Below are positions 15,179 to 23,726 of a stretch of DNA of 37,798 nucleotides, piece by piece. The notes below the pieces were generated by a model that saw only the letters and a program-made list of their open reading frames with translations, was not told the origin of the DNA and did no database searches. This DNA comes from Candidatus Latescibacterota bacterium (GTDB taxonomy: Bacteria; Latescibacterota; UBA2968): positions 1 to 37,798 of the forward strand of contig JAGWBW010000005.1 in the NCBI GenBank assembly GCA_021295695.1, written 5' to 3'. Numbering within the stretch: position 1 is the first letter of the stretch; each line of letters starts with the position of its first letter. Both the position numbers and the translations under genes were made by a program.

Positions 15179-15206
15179 TCTTAATTCCTAACTCCTAATT
15201 CTCAAT
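15179..15206. repeat. heptamer tandem repeat TCYTAAY x4
   Basis: The units TCTTAAT, TCCTAAC, TCCTAAT and TCTCAAT run across the 3' end of aroE and the aroE-ubiE gap, so the last codons and stop of aroE lie inside the repeat. It is a different heptamer from the TTTTTAA tract at 4907-4927. Confidence 0.7.
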
Positions 15207-16061
15207 TGAACCGACAACGACATTTTTCATCACATCAGTCGGTGGCTCAACACCCGTCCAGATCGCAAAAGATCGCGCCCCTTGAAAGACCAGCATATCC
15301 AACCCTCCAAAAGCCGGCGCACCAACCGATTGAAACGCGCGCATCAACTGTGTTTCCAGCGGATTGAACACCGTATCGTAGAGCACCAAATCCGGGTGGA
15401 CAGCGCGCACATCGGCAAGAGGCGAAGCATTGACCTCGGGATACATCCCCAGCGAAGTGGTATTCACGACCACGCCTGCATCGGCAAACGCCCGGCATTG
15501 TGTATGGGCATCCAGCGCGCCCACATCCATTTTTGTACCCATTATTTTTTCCATATCCACCGCCAGAGCCTCCGCGCGCTTGATCGTGCGATTCAAAATC
15601 GTCACCCGCTGCACACCTTCTTGCGTCCCCAGCGCATACGTCACAGCGCGGGCAGCTCCACCGGCACCGAGCACCACACAATGCGTGGGGAAAGTCTCAA
15701 TCCCCGCAATATCGCGCAATGCCCTCAAGACGCCATAGACATCCGTATTGTATCCGACCAGTTCATCATCTTCGCGCGAAATAGTATTAACCGCACCCAC
15801 AGCCAGCGCTTCTTCTGAAATGCGATCCATGTATTCCATCACTGCCAACTTGTGTGGAATAGTCACATTTAACCCGCGAATATTCAGTCCGCGCAACCCC
15901 TTCATCGCCTCGCCCACGCGGTCGGGCAACACGTGAAAAGCCACATAACAATAATCCACATCTAATGCGGCGATTGCGGCATTGTGCATATCGGGAGAAA
16001 ACGAATGAGCCACCGGGTCACCGATAACGCCCAGCACCTGACTTGTTGCGCGAATATTCAT
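15195..16061 (-). CDS. aroE: shikimate 5-dehydrogenase
   Basis: This enzyme reduces 3-dehydroshikimate to shikimate with NADPH. The 288 residues show the substrate motif VIGDPVAHSFSPDMHNAA, GLNVTIPHK (the catalytic lysine), GAVNTI, NTDVYG, the nucleotide loop VLGAGGAARAV with NRT, NTTSLGMYPE, and the C-terminal GLDMLVFQGARSF. The ATG at 16061 touches the stop of the upstream microprotein as TGATG, so the two are coupled, and AAGG lies upstream. The C-terminus ends in the heptamer repeat at 15179-15206. Confidence 0.97.
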   Translation of the reverse strand: MNIRATSQVLGVIGDPVAHSFSPDMHNAAIAALDVDYCYVAFHVLPDRVGEAMKGLRGLNIRGLNVTIPHKLAVMEYMDRISEEALAVGAVNTISREDDELVGYNTDVYGVLRALRDIAGIETFPTHCVVLGAGGAARAVTYALGTQEGVQRVTILNRTIKRAEALAVDMEKIMGTKMDVGALDAHTQCRAFADAGVVVNTTSLGMYPEVNASPLADVRAVHPDLVLYDTVFNPLETQLMRAFQSVGAPAFGGLDMLVFQGARSFAIWTGVEPPTDVMKNVVVGSIEN

Positions 16062-16216
16062 CAAGACCTTCGATTACTATCCAGCAAATCATTCACAAAC
16101 TCATCGGCAATATCAAAACTTTCCTTCCACGAGCAGTTGTATGTATAGCGTATAAATGCCACACCGCCCAGGATCGTCAAAATCGCAAATAGCGCGAGCT
16201 TAAAAAGTATTTTCAT
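16061..16216 (-). CDS. 51-residue single-pass membrane microprotein
   Basis: The frame starts MKILFKLALFAILTILGGVA, one hydrophobic helix that could also be a signal anchor, and continues with FIRYTYNCSWKESFDIADEF and VNDLLDSNRRS. The start ATG overlaps the aroA-like stop as ATGA, behind AGAGGTG, and its own stop overlaps the aroE start as TGATG. This double coupling argues that it is a real gene rather than chance. No family is recognised. It has one cysteine and a short acidic segment after the helix. It may be a membrane-tethered partner of neighbouring enzymes, but nothing in the sequence tests that. Confidence 0.7.
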   Translation of the reverse strand: MKILFKLALFAILTILGGVAFIRYTYNCSWKESFDIADEFVNDLLDSNRRS

Positions 16217-16872
16217 ATTTTCACCTCTTTTGGTTGAACAATGGTCGATAAACACGTGAATAACTCGGCAAAATCTCGGCACATATCGCCCGTATTAGAC
16301 ACCCGGGTTTCGCCTTCGGCTACCAATCCTGCCAGTGCAAAGGTCAATCCCGTGCGGGCATCGCCGCTGGCATCGACCTCTGTTCCCTGAAGGCGCACAG
16401 GCCCCTGCACCACCAGTCCATCGGGCATTTCGCCTACCTTAGCCCCCATTTGACGCAAATTTTGAATCACCAGTGACAGGCGGTCGATCTCCCCCTGTCG
16501 CAAGTCCTCTCCATCTCGAATAACCGTTTCGCCCGCGGCCTGCGTACCCAGCACAGCGAGAAAAGGCACTTCACGAATAAATAAATCGGTCTGCTCGCCC
16601 CCTATGCGCGTGCGCCGCAATTCAGACCCCTGGACTTTAATCGTACGCGTCACTTTTGCCTTTGATCGCGTCACCTGAATGTCCAATTGTGCATTCAACC
16701 GCCGCAACAAATCCAATGCGCGTCGGGTCTTCCAATCGTCGCCCACGCAGTGAAGAGTCAAATCCGACTGCGATAACATCGCCGCAACACCGAGCAAATA
16801 CAGCATAGTCTCGGCATCCCTCGGCACATCGCATTCTCCTATAAGCCCACGCGCTTCTTTTACCTCATACAT
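16213..16872 (-). CDS. truncated EPSP-synthase-like protein (AroA domain I only), probable pseudoenzyme
   Basis: A 219-residue relative of 5-enolpyruvylshikimate-3-phosphate synthase, which is normally about 430. The N-terminus MYEVKEARGLIGECDVP matches the first strand of AroA, but the GDKS motif reads PRDAE. About 200 residues (domain II) are missing, and the rest follows the C-terminal half of domain I: REVPFLAVLGTQAAGETVIR, EDLRQGEIDRLS, MPDGLVVQG, GDARTGLTFALAGLVAEG. Against E. coli numbering, D313 becomes Arg100, K340 becomes Gly127, H385 becomes Ala172 and K411 becomes Arg199. E341, R344 and R386 are kept (Glu128, Arg131, Arg173). The ATG at 16872 has AGGGAGAG upstream. It sits 10 bases after tyrA, where aroA often lies. 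Catalysis by itself looks impossible, so a regulatory or structural role is likely. Confidence 0.85.
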   Translation of the reverse strand: MYEVKEARGLIGECDVPRDAETMLYLLGVAAMLSQSDLTLHCVGDDWKTRRALDLLRRLNAQLDIQVTRSKAKVTRTIKVQGSELRRTRIGGEQTDLFIREVPFLAVLGTQAAGETVIRDGEDLRQGEIDRLSLVIQNLRQMGAKVGEMPDGLVVQGPVRLQGTEVDASGDARTGLTFALAGLVAEGETRVSNTGDMCRDFAELFTCLSTIVQPKEVKI

Positions 16873-16882
16873 ACTGCTCTCC

Positions 16883-17992
16883 CTAACGCAACCGCACTTG
16901 ATAACCCGCATCTCGCAAAATATCGACAGACCGCTCGGCTTCCTCCTGTTGTCCAAACCCCATCCGAATAGTCCCCCCTTCGCCCTCGCGCACCTTCAGT
17001 ACTTCAATATCTTCAATATTAATTCCTTCGGCAGATAAACGCGATGCAACATCGGCAATAATACCGGGTTTGTCTTCTGCCACCAGCAAAATTTCGTGAA
17101 GCGGGTGCAAAAATCCCTTGGAATCTCTGGGGATCTCCCCCCGAATGCGATTGGCATAGTCAAAATCTTCTGATAGTGCTTCTCGATCTGCCTTCTCCCG
17201 TATCGCCGCAAGCGCGTCGAGATACGCATCGATCATCTCTCGAATAGGACCGGCATTGGTCTGACAAATATCCCGCCACATCGCAAACGGACTGGAGGCA
17301 ATACGCGTCAAATCGCGGAACCCGCCCGCTGCCATTTGCAAGGGAAGACCATCCGCCTCATTGAGCCTGCCCACCAATCCCACGAGTGTGGTAGCCATCA
17401 TCTGAGGCAAATGACTCACTGTCGCCGCGACCCGATCATGCGTCTCGGCATCCATACGCATAGAACGCGCCCCAAGGCACTGCACCAGTGCTGCAAGCGC
17501 ATCCACAGTTTTGTCGGGAACACCGCTTGCGGGTGTGAGAACATAAAGCGCGTTTTCAAATAAAAAGGGATCGGCTGCACCCACGCCGCTCTTTTCCGAT
17601 CCCGCCATGGGATGCCCGCCCACAAAATGGACATCTTCACGCGCGACCCGCTCTGCACATGCGACAATCGCGCCCTTGGTGCTACCCACATCTGTAATAA
17701 TACAACCCGGCGAGGCCGCTTGCACAACCGCGGGCAACTGTTCCAGAATACGCACAATGGGCGAACACAAAAATACCAGATCTGACCGTTTTACGCCATT
17801 GTCCATTTCGTCGTATTCATAGCCGCTGTCAATCACATTGAGCGCACGGGCCTCTTGCAGGGTCTCTGCGCGACTAATACCAATAATTTCGCGCCCAATA
17901 CCCAATCGCTTAAACGCCAGCCCCAGCGACCCACCAATCAACCCCACACCCACAATGGCAATCGCAGCATCTCTAAATGGAGGATCGTTCAT
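16883..17992 (-). CDS. tyrA: prephenate dehydrogenase with C-terminal ACT domain
   Basis: This 369-residue enzyme oxidises and decarboxylates prephenate to 4-hydroxyphenylpyruvate, the tyrosine branch. The NAD loop is IAIVGVGLIGGSLGLAFKR; D/S-rich LVFLCSPI, ITDVGSTKG, the active-site FVGGHPMAGSEKSGV and the catalytic-region AATVSHLPQMMA follow. The last 75 residues form an ACT domain (LLVAEDKPGIIADVASRLS, then INIEDIEVLKV), the usual site of feedback control by tyrosine. The ATG at 17992 is chosen because a longer frame would run into the DAHP synthase gene; the ribosome site is weak. It is followed 10 bases later by the AroA-like gene. Confidence 0.95.
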   Translation of the reverse strand: MNDPPFRDAAIAIVGVGLIGGSLGLAFKRLGIGREIIGISRAETLQEARALNVIDSGYEYDEMDNGVKRSDLVFLCSPIVRILEQLPAVVQAASPGCIITDVGSTKGAIVACAERVAREDVHFVGGHPMAGSEKSGVGAADPFLFENALYVLTPASGVPDKTVDALAALVQCLGARSMRMDAETHDRVAATVSHLPQMMATTLVGLVGRLNEADGLPLQMAAGGFRDLTRIASSPFAMWRDICQTNAGPIREMIDAYLDALAAIREKADREALSEDFDYANRIRGEIPRDSKGFLHPLHEILLVAEDKPGIIADVASRLSAEGINIEDIEVLKVREGEGGTIRMGFGQQEEAERSVDILRDAGYQVRLR

Positions 17993-18018
17993 ACAAATAA
18001 CCTGTACTACATAAAGTA

Positions 18019-19044
18019 CTAAACCAGACCTGCCAATTCCTTCACAAACACTTCTGTATCTTCCCACCCCAGGCACGGGTCAGTAATCGACTTCCCAAAT
18101 ATCCCCTCTTCGGGTTTTTGCGCGCCCTCCTCCAGATAACTCTCCACCATCAACCCGCGCACCACATTGTGAAGCAACGCGGAATAACGGCGACTGCGCA
18201 TCACCTCGAGACCAATGCGCGGCTGTTCGGAGAACGTTTTATCTGAATTATTGTGATTGGTATCCACAATAATCGTCGGATTACTCAGCTTCCGCATCAG
18301 GTATTGCTCGGCAATATGGACCAAATCTTCATAGTGATAATTGGGGATGCTTCGTCCATTATACGACATCCCGCGCAACACCGCATGCGTCAGCGGATTG
18401 CCCGACGTGCTGACTTCCCAACCATTGTGAAAAAATACATGTGGAATTTGTGCAGCATGAATGGCATTGAACATCACATCCAGATCGCCACCCGTTGGAT
18501 TTTTCATGCCCGCAGGCACATCGACCCCGCTAATGGTCAGGCGATGATTCTGATTTTCAACAGACCGCGCCCCCACGGCAATATAACTCAGCAAATCCTC
18601 CACATAAGGCAAATTTGAAGGATAGAGCATCTCATCGGCAGCCGTCAAATGCGACTCGCGAAAAGCGCGAATCTGCATCTGCCGAATGGTCTTAATCCCA
18701 ACAACCATATCGGGCATACCTTTGGGATCGGGCTGGTGGGCCATGCCCTTATACCCTTCGCCAGTCGTGCGCGGCTTATTGGTATAAATCCTCGGCACAA
18801 GCACCAGCTTGTCCATCACCTGCTCTTGAAGCCGCGCCAGGCGATTCACATATTCACACACCGCATCGACATCGTGAGCAGAGCAAGGACCAATAATCAA
18901 CAAAAACTTATCGCTCTTGCGCTCAAAAATAGCCCGAATCTCGGCATCGCGTTCATCCTTCTTCGCCTTCAAATCATCGGGCAGTGGCAAAACATCCTGG
19001 ATTTCTTCCGCGCTGGGAATGGGCTGAATCCGCTTGAAACTCAT
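18019..19044 (-). CDS. aroF: 3-deoxy-7-phosphoheptulonate synthase (DAHP synthase, class I)
   Basis: This enzyme condenses phosphoenolpyruvate and erythrose-4-phosphate, the committed step of aromatic synthesis. The 341 residues belong to the AroF/G/H class: LIIGPCSAHD, LVPRIYTNKPRTTGEGYKGM, SYIAVGARSVENQNHR, KNPTGGDLDVMFNAI, DTNHNNSDK, GLMVESYLEEGAQ and SITDPCLGWEDTE. The N-terminal extension seen in feedback-sensitive E. coli forms is present (IQPIPSAEEIQDVLPLP). Which amino acid inhibits it cannot be told. The ATG at 19044 has AAGGAA upstream; the longer frame from 19146 overlaps the chorismate mutase gene. Symbol given by class, not by isozyme. Confidence 0.95.
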   Translation of the reverse strand: MSFKRIQPIPSAEEIQDVLPLPDDLKAKKDERDAEIRAIFERKSDKFLLIIGPCSAHDVDAVCEYVNRLARLQEQVMDKLVLVPRIYTNKPRTTGEGYKGMAHQPDPKGMPDMVVGIKTIRQMQIRAFRESHLTAADEMLYPSNLPYVEDLLSYIAVGARSVENQNHRLTISGVDVPAGMKNPTGGDLDVMFNAIHAAQIPHVFFHNGWEVSTSGNPLTHAVLRGMSYNGRSIPNYHYEDLVHIAEQYLMRKLSNPTIIVDTNHNNSDKTFSEQPRIGLEVMRSRRYSALLHNVVRGLMVESYLEEGAQKPEEGIFGKSITDPCLGWEDTEVFVKELAGLV

Positions 19045-19057
19045 GATAAATATTTCC

Positions 19058-19381
19058 TTAGATTGTCTCCCTCTTCCTATCAGGAAGGGGGCTGGGGGGT
19101 AGGTCATCTTTCTCTGCGTGATCTTCTTCCAACCGCAATGACTCATCGATAATCTGTCTAAAAATGCGTTGCGCTGCTTCGTGACTCAAAGGACCGCCAT
19201 TCAATTCGCGAATGCGGTTGAGAATCAAGGTTTCTCGGTCGGGGACATGAAAGGGCAAACCCTCGGCACACTTAATTTTTCCCACGGACAGCGCATACTG
19301 GGCACGCTCATTAAGCAACTCGAGAATTTGATCATCTAAGGCATCGATTTTCGCGCGCCAGAAATCCAGATCCCTCTCCAT
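19058..19381 (-). CDS. chorismate mutase (AroQ class, monofunctional)
   Basis: A 107-residue all-helical protein with RAKIDALDDQILELLNERAQ (active-site arginine and Asp/Asp), VGKIKCAEGLPFHVPDRE, and IFRQIIDESLRLEE. AroQ enzymes rearrange chorismate to prephenate. In the E. coli system this domain is fused to TyrA or PheA; here it stands alone, with tyrA two genes on. It starts 3 bases after trpA behind AAGG. The C-terminal tail DDLPPSPLPDRKRETI is proline- and charge-rich and looks disordered. No prephenate dehydratase is in the window, so the phenylalanine branch must be completed elsewhere. Confidence 0.93.
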   Translation of the reverse strand: MERDLDFWRAKIDALDDQILELLNERAQYALSVGKIKCAEGLPFHVPDRETLILNRIRELNGGPLSHEAAQRIFRQIIDESLRLEEDHAEKDDLPPSPLPDRKRETI

Positions 19382-19384
19382 AAC

Positions 19385-20188
19385 CTACACACCTTCTCTC
19401 AAAGGGCCAATCAAAGACCCGACAAAAGCACCAACCTTTGAAACCAAATCGACATCGTTTTGGTATTCCCCCACACGACGCACAATCGCGCTACCAACCA
19501 CAACCGCATCGGCATATCGCGCAATTTCGGATACATGCTCAGGCGTTGAAATACCGAACCCAACGGCAATCGGCATATCTGTGTACTGGCATATCGCAGA
19601 CACCTTGCTTTGAATTTCATCCGCCAAAGAATCGCGCTCTCCCGTCACCCCGGTGCGCGACACATAATAGACAAAACCCCTTGTATGCGACGCAATCAGC
19701 CTCATCCGATCATCGCGCGTGGTAGGCGTCATGAGAAAAATCGTATCCAGCCCGTGCTCATCCATCTGAGCTTTGTAATCGCCACCCTCTTCCGGAGGCA
19801 GATCCAGCATCAGTACACCATCTACGCCCACATCTGCAGCGCGTTTTACAAAGCGCTCCACACCGTAGCGATGAATCGGATTATAATACGTAAACAGCAC
19901 AATGGGGATTTCGGTCTCAACCCGCAACTCTGCAACCATAGACAACACGCCCTCGAGCGTGGCACCTGCGGCCAAAGCGCGTTGTAACGCCTCCTGAATC
20001 ACGGGGCCATCCGCCAGAGGATCGGAAAAGGGAACACCCAATTCCAGAACATCCACACCCTGCCGATCCAATTCCAACACCACCTGATGCGTAGTATTTA
20101 AGTCTGGATCGCCCGCCGTAATATATGCGACAAAGCCCGTCCTACCCGCTTTTCGCAAATCTTTAAATCGCCGTCCTATCCGCGTCAT
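19385..20188 (-). CDS. trpA: tryptophan synthase alpha subunit
   Basis: This subunit cleaves indole-3-glycerol phosphate to indole and glyceraldehyde-3-phosphate within the alpha2-beta2 complex. The 267 residues show [33 protein letters not shown] (the catalytic Glu in ELGVPFSDP), [27 protein letters not shown] (the catalytic Asp), [14 protein letters not shown] and [12 protein letters not shown]. Its ATG overlaps the trpB stop by 4 bases (ATGA), so the two subunits are translationally coupled, matching their 1:1 assembly. The gene is full length. Confidence 0.97.
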   Translation of the reverse strand: MTRIGRRFKDLRKAGRTGFVAYITAGDPDLNTTHQVVLELDRQGVDVLELGVPFSDPLADGPVIQEALQRALAAGATLEGVLSMVAELRVETEIPIVLFTYYNPIHRYGVERFVKRAADVGVDGVLMLDLPPEEGGDYKAQMDEHGLDTIFLMTPTTRDDRMRLIASHTRGFVYYVSRTGVTGERDSLADEIQSKVSAICQYTDMPIAVGFGISTPEHVSEIARYADAVVVGSAIVRRVGEYQNDVDLVSKVGAFVGSLIGPLREGV

Positions 20189-21390
20189 CTCACTCCTTCT
20201 ATAAATCGCGCCGCCTGTTGCACATCTTTGTCCCCGCGTCCCGATAAATTGACAACCACAATCTGATCTCGACTCATCTCGGGAGCCAACTTACAAACAT
20301 GGGCAATAGCATGTGAACTCTCCAAAGCGGGAATAATCCCTTCGGTATGACTGAGCAGCTCAAAAGCACTGAGTGCTTCCTCATCCGTTGCATACGTATA
20401 AGTCGTGCGCGCCATATCTCGCAAATAACAATGCTCAGGACCCACACCCGAATAATCGAGGCCCGCCGATACCGAATGCGTCAATGCGATTTGTCCATCA
20501 TCATCTTGCAACACATAAATGCGCGCACCGTGCAAAACCCCCAAATCGCCGCCATTAAACCGCGCAGCGTGCTCGCCAGACTCAATACCGTGCCCACCGG
20601 CCTCCACGCCGATCATCTGCACATTGGCATCATCCAAAAAAGCGTGAAACAACCCGATAGAATTACTTCCTCCGCCCACACATGCGACGAGTACATCGGG
20701 CAATCGGCCTTCTCTTTCCAAAATTTGAGCGCGGGCTTCAACGCCAATAATCCGCTGAAAATCGCGTACAATCATCGGATATGGATGCGGTCCCAAAACC
20801 GAACCAAAAATGTAAAACGTATCCTCTACATTGGTCACCCAGTCGCGGATCGCCTCATTAATCGCATCTTTCAGCGTTTTGCTACCCGAATGGACACCCG
20901 TAACTTTCGCTCCCAAAAGCCGCATGCGAAACACATTGAGCGCTTGCCGTTCCATATCTTCAACACCCATATAAATTTCGCATTTGAGACCAAACATCGC
21001 CGCCACAGTTGCCGTTGCCACGCCGTGTTGCCCGGCACCTGTCTCGGCAATAATCCGCGTTTTACCCATCCGGTTGGCGAGCAAAATCTGCCCCATGGCA
21101 TGATTGATTTTATGCGCCCCCGTATGGGCGAGGTCTTCTCGCTTGAGATAAATTTTAGGCCCGCCGAGTTCTTCTGTCAACCGCTCGGCAAAATAAAGCG
21201 GCGTGGGCCGCCCGACGTAATCGCGCAAGTATCGATCCAGTTCAGCCCAAAATTCTGGATCGCGCTTTGCCTCCCGATAAGCAGCCTCCAGGTCTTGCAA
21301 CAACGCCATAAGCGTCTCGGGCACATACTGCCCACCATAAGGCCCAAAATGTCCGCGCGCATCGGGCAAATCACTCGCGTTTACAGCCAT
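20185..21390 (-). CDS. trpB: tryptophan synthase beta subunit
   Basis: This PLP enzyme condenses indole with serine. The 401 residues show [26 protein letters not shown], the aldimine lysine in [47 protein letters not shown] and a C-terminal NLSGRGDKD. The motifs are those of the conventional TrpB1 form that pairs with TrpA. The ATG at 21390 (MAVNASDLP) has AAGGGAA upstream and is preferred to the ATG at 21417. It lies 13 bases after the DRE-TIM lyase gene. Confidence 0.97.
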   Translation of the reverse strand: MAVNASDLPDARGHFGPYGGQYVPETLMALLQDLEAAYREAKRDPEFWAELDRYLRDYVGRPTPLYFAERLTEELGGPKIYLKREDLAHTGAHKINHAMGQILLANRMGKTRIIAETGAGQHGVATATVAAMFGLKCEIYMGVEDMERQALNVFRMRLLGAKVTGVHSGSKTLKDAINEAIRDWVTNVEDTFYIFGSVLGPHPYPMIVRDFQRIIGVEARAQILEREGRLPDVLVACVGGGSNSIGLFHAFLDDANVQMIGVEAGGHGIESGEHAARFNGGDLGVLHGARIYVLQDDDGQIALTHSVSAGLDYSGVGPEHCYLRDMARTTYTYATDEEALSAFELLSHTEGIIPALESSHAIAHVCKLAPEMSRDQIVVVNLSGRGDKDVQQAARFIEGVR

Positions 21391-21403
21391 ATTGTATATT
21401 CCC

Positions 21404-22381
21404 TTAAACATCCCCAACTACCCGATCGTAAAATGCCAGATACTGCTCGCGGTCATCACCATCGAGCAATGCCATTGCCTCGCGGGGATGCTGGTTGTGC
21501 TGGCCGGTGATGTTATAGGGCACCAGAGGCCCCCACATCATTTCCCGGCGCAACCTGACAAAATGCTCTTCCAGCAACTTATAGACGGGACGGATCTTAA
21601 ACTTGGGATTCCGTAAAAAACCGAGCAACAATTCCATGGGACAATTGCCGGCACCACGTCCCAATCCATCCACAGTGGCATCGATCCGATTGGCCCCTAA
21701 AATAATGGCCTCAATAGTATTGGCAAATGCCAGTTGCTGATTATTGTGCGCGTGAATACCCACCTCTTTGCCTGAGTCTTTGGTCGCTTCCATGTATTTT
21801 CGCACGAGCATATCAACCTGCTCGCGGTACAGAGCACCGAAACTATCCACAACGCAAATCGTGCCCACAGGGGTTTGAATCAACACTTCTAATGCCTGAT
21901 CAATCTCGACATCTTGCACGGTCGAAATCGCCATAATATTACAACTCGTTTCATACCCCTTCTCATGAGCATCGAGCAACATTTCGACCGTCTCGGGAAT
22001 CTGCTCGACATAACACGCCACGCGCACCATATCGACCACGCTCTCGCTGGCTGGCAAAATATCTTGAGCCCAATCGCTCTTGCCCGCATCGGCCATAATC
22101 GCGAGCTTCATCCCCGTCGCTTCGGGGTCGTGATCTCCCGTAATTTTGCGAATATCCTCTTCATCGCTGTGGCGGAACGCACCAAAATCTCTTTTGGGGA
22201 ACATCTCCTTGGAGTTCCGATACCCAATTTCCATATAGTCAACGCCCGCCGCAACACACGTTTCATACACGGCTTTCACAAAATCATCATCAAAATGATG
22301 GTCATTCATCAAACCGCCATCGCGGATCGTACAATCGAGTACTTTGAGTTCCGGACGGTAGGTAATCCAGGGTGCTTTCAT
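21404..22381 (-). CDS. DRE-TIM (HMGL-like) metallo-lyase/aldolase of unknown substrate
   Basis: A 325-residue TIM-barrel protein with the hallmark LDCTIRDGG near the N-terminus (metal and catalytic Asp/Arg), [19 protein letters not shown], the metal-binding [17 protein letters not shown] and the glycine turn [16 protein letters not shown]. Family members include 4-hydroxy-2-oxovalerate aldolase, HMG-CoA lyase, homocitrate synthase and many unassigned aldolases in polysaccharide clusters. It is closest in feel to the short aldolases without a C-terminal regulatory domain. The AAGGAAGG site and 61-base and 13-base gaps place it between tyrS and trpB. No known trp or tyr step needs it, so its job here is unknown. 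Confidence 0.85.
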   Translation of the reverse strand: MKAPWITYRPELKVLDCTIRDGGLMNDHHFDDDFVKAVYETCVAAGVDYMEIGYRNSKEMFPKRDFGAFRHSDEEDIRKITGDHDPEATGMKLAIMADAGKSDWAQDILPASESVVDMVRVACYVEQIPETVEMLLDAHEKGYETSCNIMAISTVQDVEIDQALEVLIQTPVGTICVVDSFGALYREQVDMLVRKYMEATKDSGKEVGIHAHNNQQLAFANTIEAIILGANRIDATVDGLGRGAGNCPMELLLGFLRNPKFKIRPVYKLLEEHFVRLRREMMWGPLVPYNITGQHNQHPREAMALLDGDDREQYLAFYDRVVGDV

Positions 22382-22442
22382 AAAAAAAATCCTTCCTTTG
22401 GGGTAAAGTAGTTAGTAAAAAAATCTACATGCACCTGTACAA

Positions 22443-23705
22443 TCACGCCGACCACCTCACCAAAAAGTAGCGGCGTTTACCGCGGCGCATCACCAGATAT
22501 TTTCCAGCCAGTCTTTCAGAAGGCTCTAAGATATGAGCCATATCTGTACACCGTTGCCCATTGATATAAATCGCACCAGTCCTGATATCTTCGCGCGCCT
22601 GTCGCCTGGACGATGAAATTCGCGCATCCACGAGCAAATCGATCAAACCCACATCATCGGCACCATTGAGCGCGTAAGACGGCACATCGCTAAACCCTTC
22701 TGCGATCTCCTGCTCATTCAAATCCCGCAAATTGCCGTAAAACAGCGCCTCGGAAATATGCACGGCGCGTGCTCTTGCAGCTGCACCGTGGATAAACGTC
22801 GTCACCTCTTCGGCCAGCACGCGCTGCGCCTCGCGCTTCTCGGGCCGCGCCTCCACTTCTCGTTTCAATGCCTCTATGCGTTCCCGACTCAAAAAAGTGA
22901 ACAACTTTAAAAATTTCACCACATCGCGATCTGCTGCATTCACCCAAAACTGATAAAATTGATAAGGCGATGTCTTTTTGGGATCGAGCCATAATGTTCC
23001 CGTCTCAGTCTTCCCAAACTTTGTCCCATCCGACTTTTCCAGCAACGGGAAAGTCAACCCATACACAGTTTTATTGAGCATGCGCCGACACAATTCTATA
23101 CCCGCCGTAATATTGCCCCACTGATCGCTACCCCCGATCTGAAGCTCACAACCATACTTTCTGTTCAACTCCATAAAATCATACGCCTGCAAGACCATAT
23201 AACTAAATTCAGTAAAAGAAATCCCGGTTGAAAGACGCGACGATACCGACTCTTTGCCCAGCATATACCCCATTGAAAAGTGTTTGCCCACATCGCGCAA
23301 AAATTCAATCGTACGCAACTCTGAAAGCCAGGTATGATTGCTCACCATCAGTGCCGGATTGTGTACAGTCTCAAAATCCAGATACTTTTCCAATTGCGCG
23401 CGCTGGCTCTCGGTATATGCCTGCACCACCTCCAATGAATTCAACTGCCGCTCTTCTGCTTTCCCGCTCGGATCGCCGATCAATCCCGTACCACCGCCCA
23501 CAAGAGCAATGGGCTTATGCCCCGCATCTTGAAAGCGACGCAATCCCATAATAGGAACCAGACTGCCCGCATGCAGACTATCGGCTGTGGGATCAAACCC
23601 GCAATACAATGTCATCTGCCCCTCTGCCAAACGCCTGCGGATCTTATCTTCATCTGTCATCTGAAAAATATAGCCACGAAATGCCAAATCGTCTAACACA
23701 TCCAC
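22443..23705 (-). CDS. tyrS: tyrosyl-tRNA synthetase
   Basis: A class I synthetase of 420 residues, the normal bacterial length. TLYCGFDPTADSLHAGSLVP contains the HIGH-like HAGS; GGGTGLIGDPSGK, LQAYDFMELN, IGGSDQWGNITAG, and the KMSKS counterpart DGTKFGKTETG follow, then a C-terminal S4 domain (LIDLLVDARISSSRRQARED, GAIYINGQR). The KFGKT form marks the usual TyrRS of many bacteria. It starts with GTG behind GGAG, 21 bases after trpF. Its place downstream of a leader with four consecutive Tyr codons means that TyrRS level and tRNA-Tyr charging could feed back on the whole operon. Confidence 0.96.
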   Translation of the reverse strand: MDVLDDLAFRGYIFQMTDEDKIRRRLAEGQMTLYCGFDPTADSLHAGSLVPIMGLRRFQDAGHKPIALVGGGTGLIGDPSGKAEERQLNSLEVVQAYTESQRAQLEKYLDFETVHNPALMVSNHTWLSELRTIEFLRDVGKHFSMGYMLGKESVSSRLSTGISFTEFSYMVLQAYDFMELNRKYGCELQIGGSDQWGNITAGIELCRRMLNKTVYGLTFPLLEKSDGTKFGKTETGTLWLDPKKTSPYQFYQFWVNAADRDVVKFLKLFTFLSRERIEALKREVEARPEKREAQRVLAEEVTTFIHGAAARARAVHISEALFYGNLRDLNEQEIAEGFSDVPSYALNGADDVGLIDLLVDARISSSRRQAREDIRTGAIYINGQRCTDMAHILEPSERLAGKYLVMRRGKRRYFLVRWSA

Positions 23706-23726
23706 GTTTTTATCTCCATATTCATA

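Noticed and set aside
20347-21510. Long antisense reading frame of 387 codons opposite trpB and the lyase gene
   Set aside because: It lies wholly opposite two well-conserved genes, lacks any recognisable motif, and is rich in His, Arg and Pro as expected from antisense frames here.
22382-22442. Possible terminator between tyrS and the DRE-TIM lyase (T7 tract)
   Set aside because: The preceding bases form only a 4-bp stem, so there is no stable hairpin; the operon is taken as continuous.
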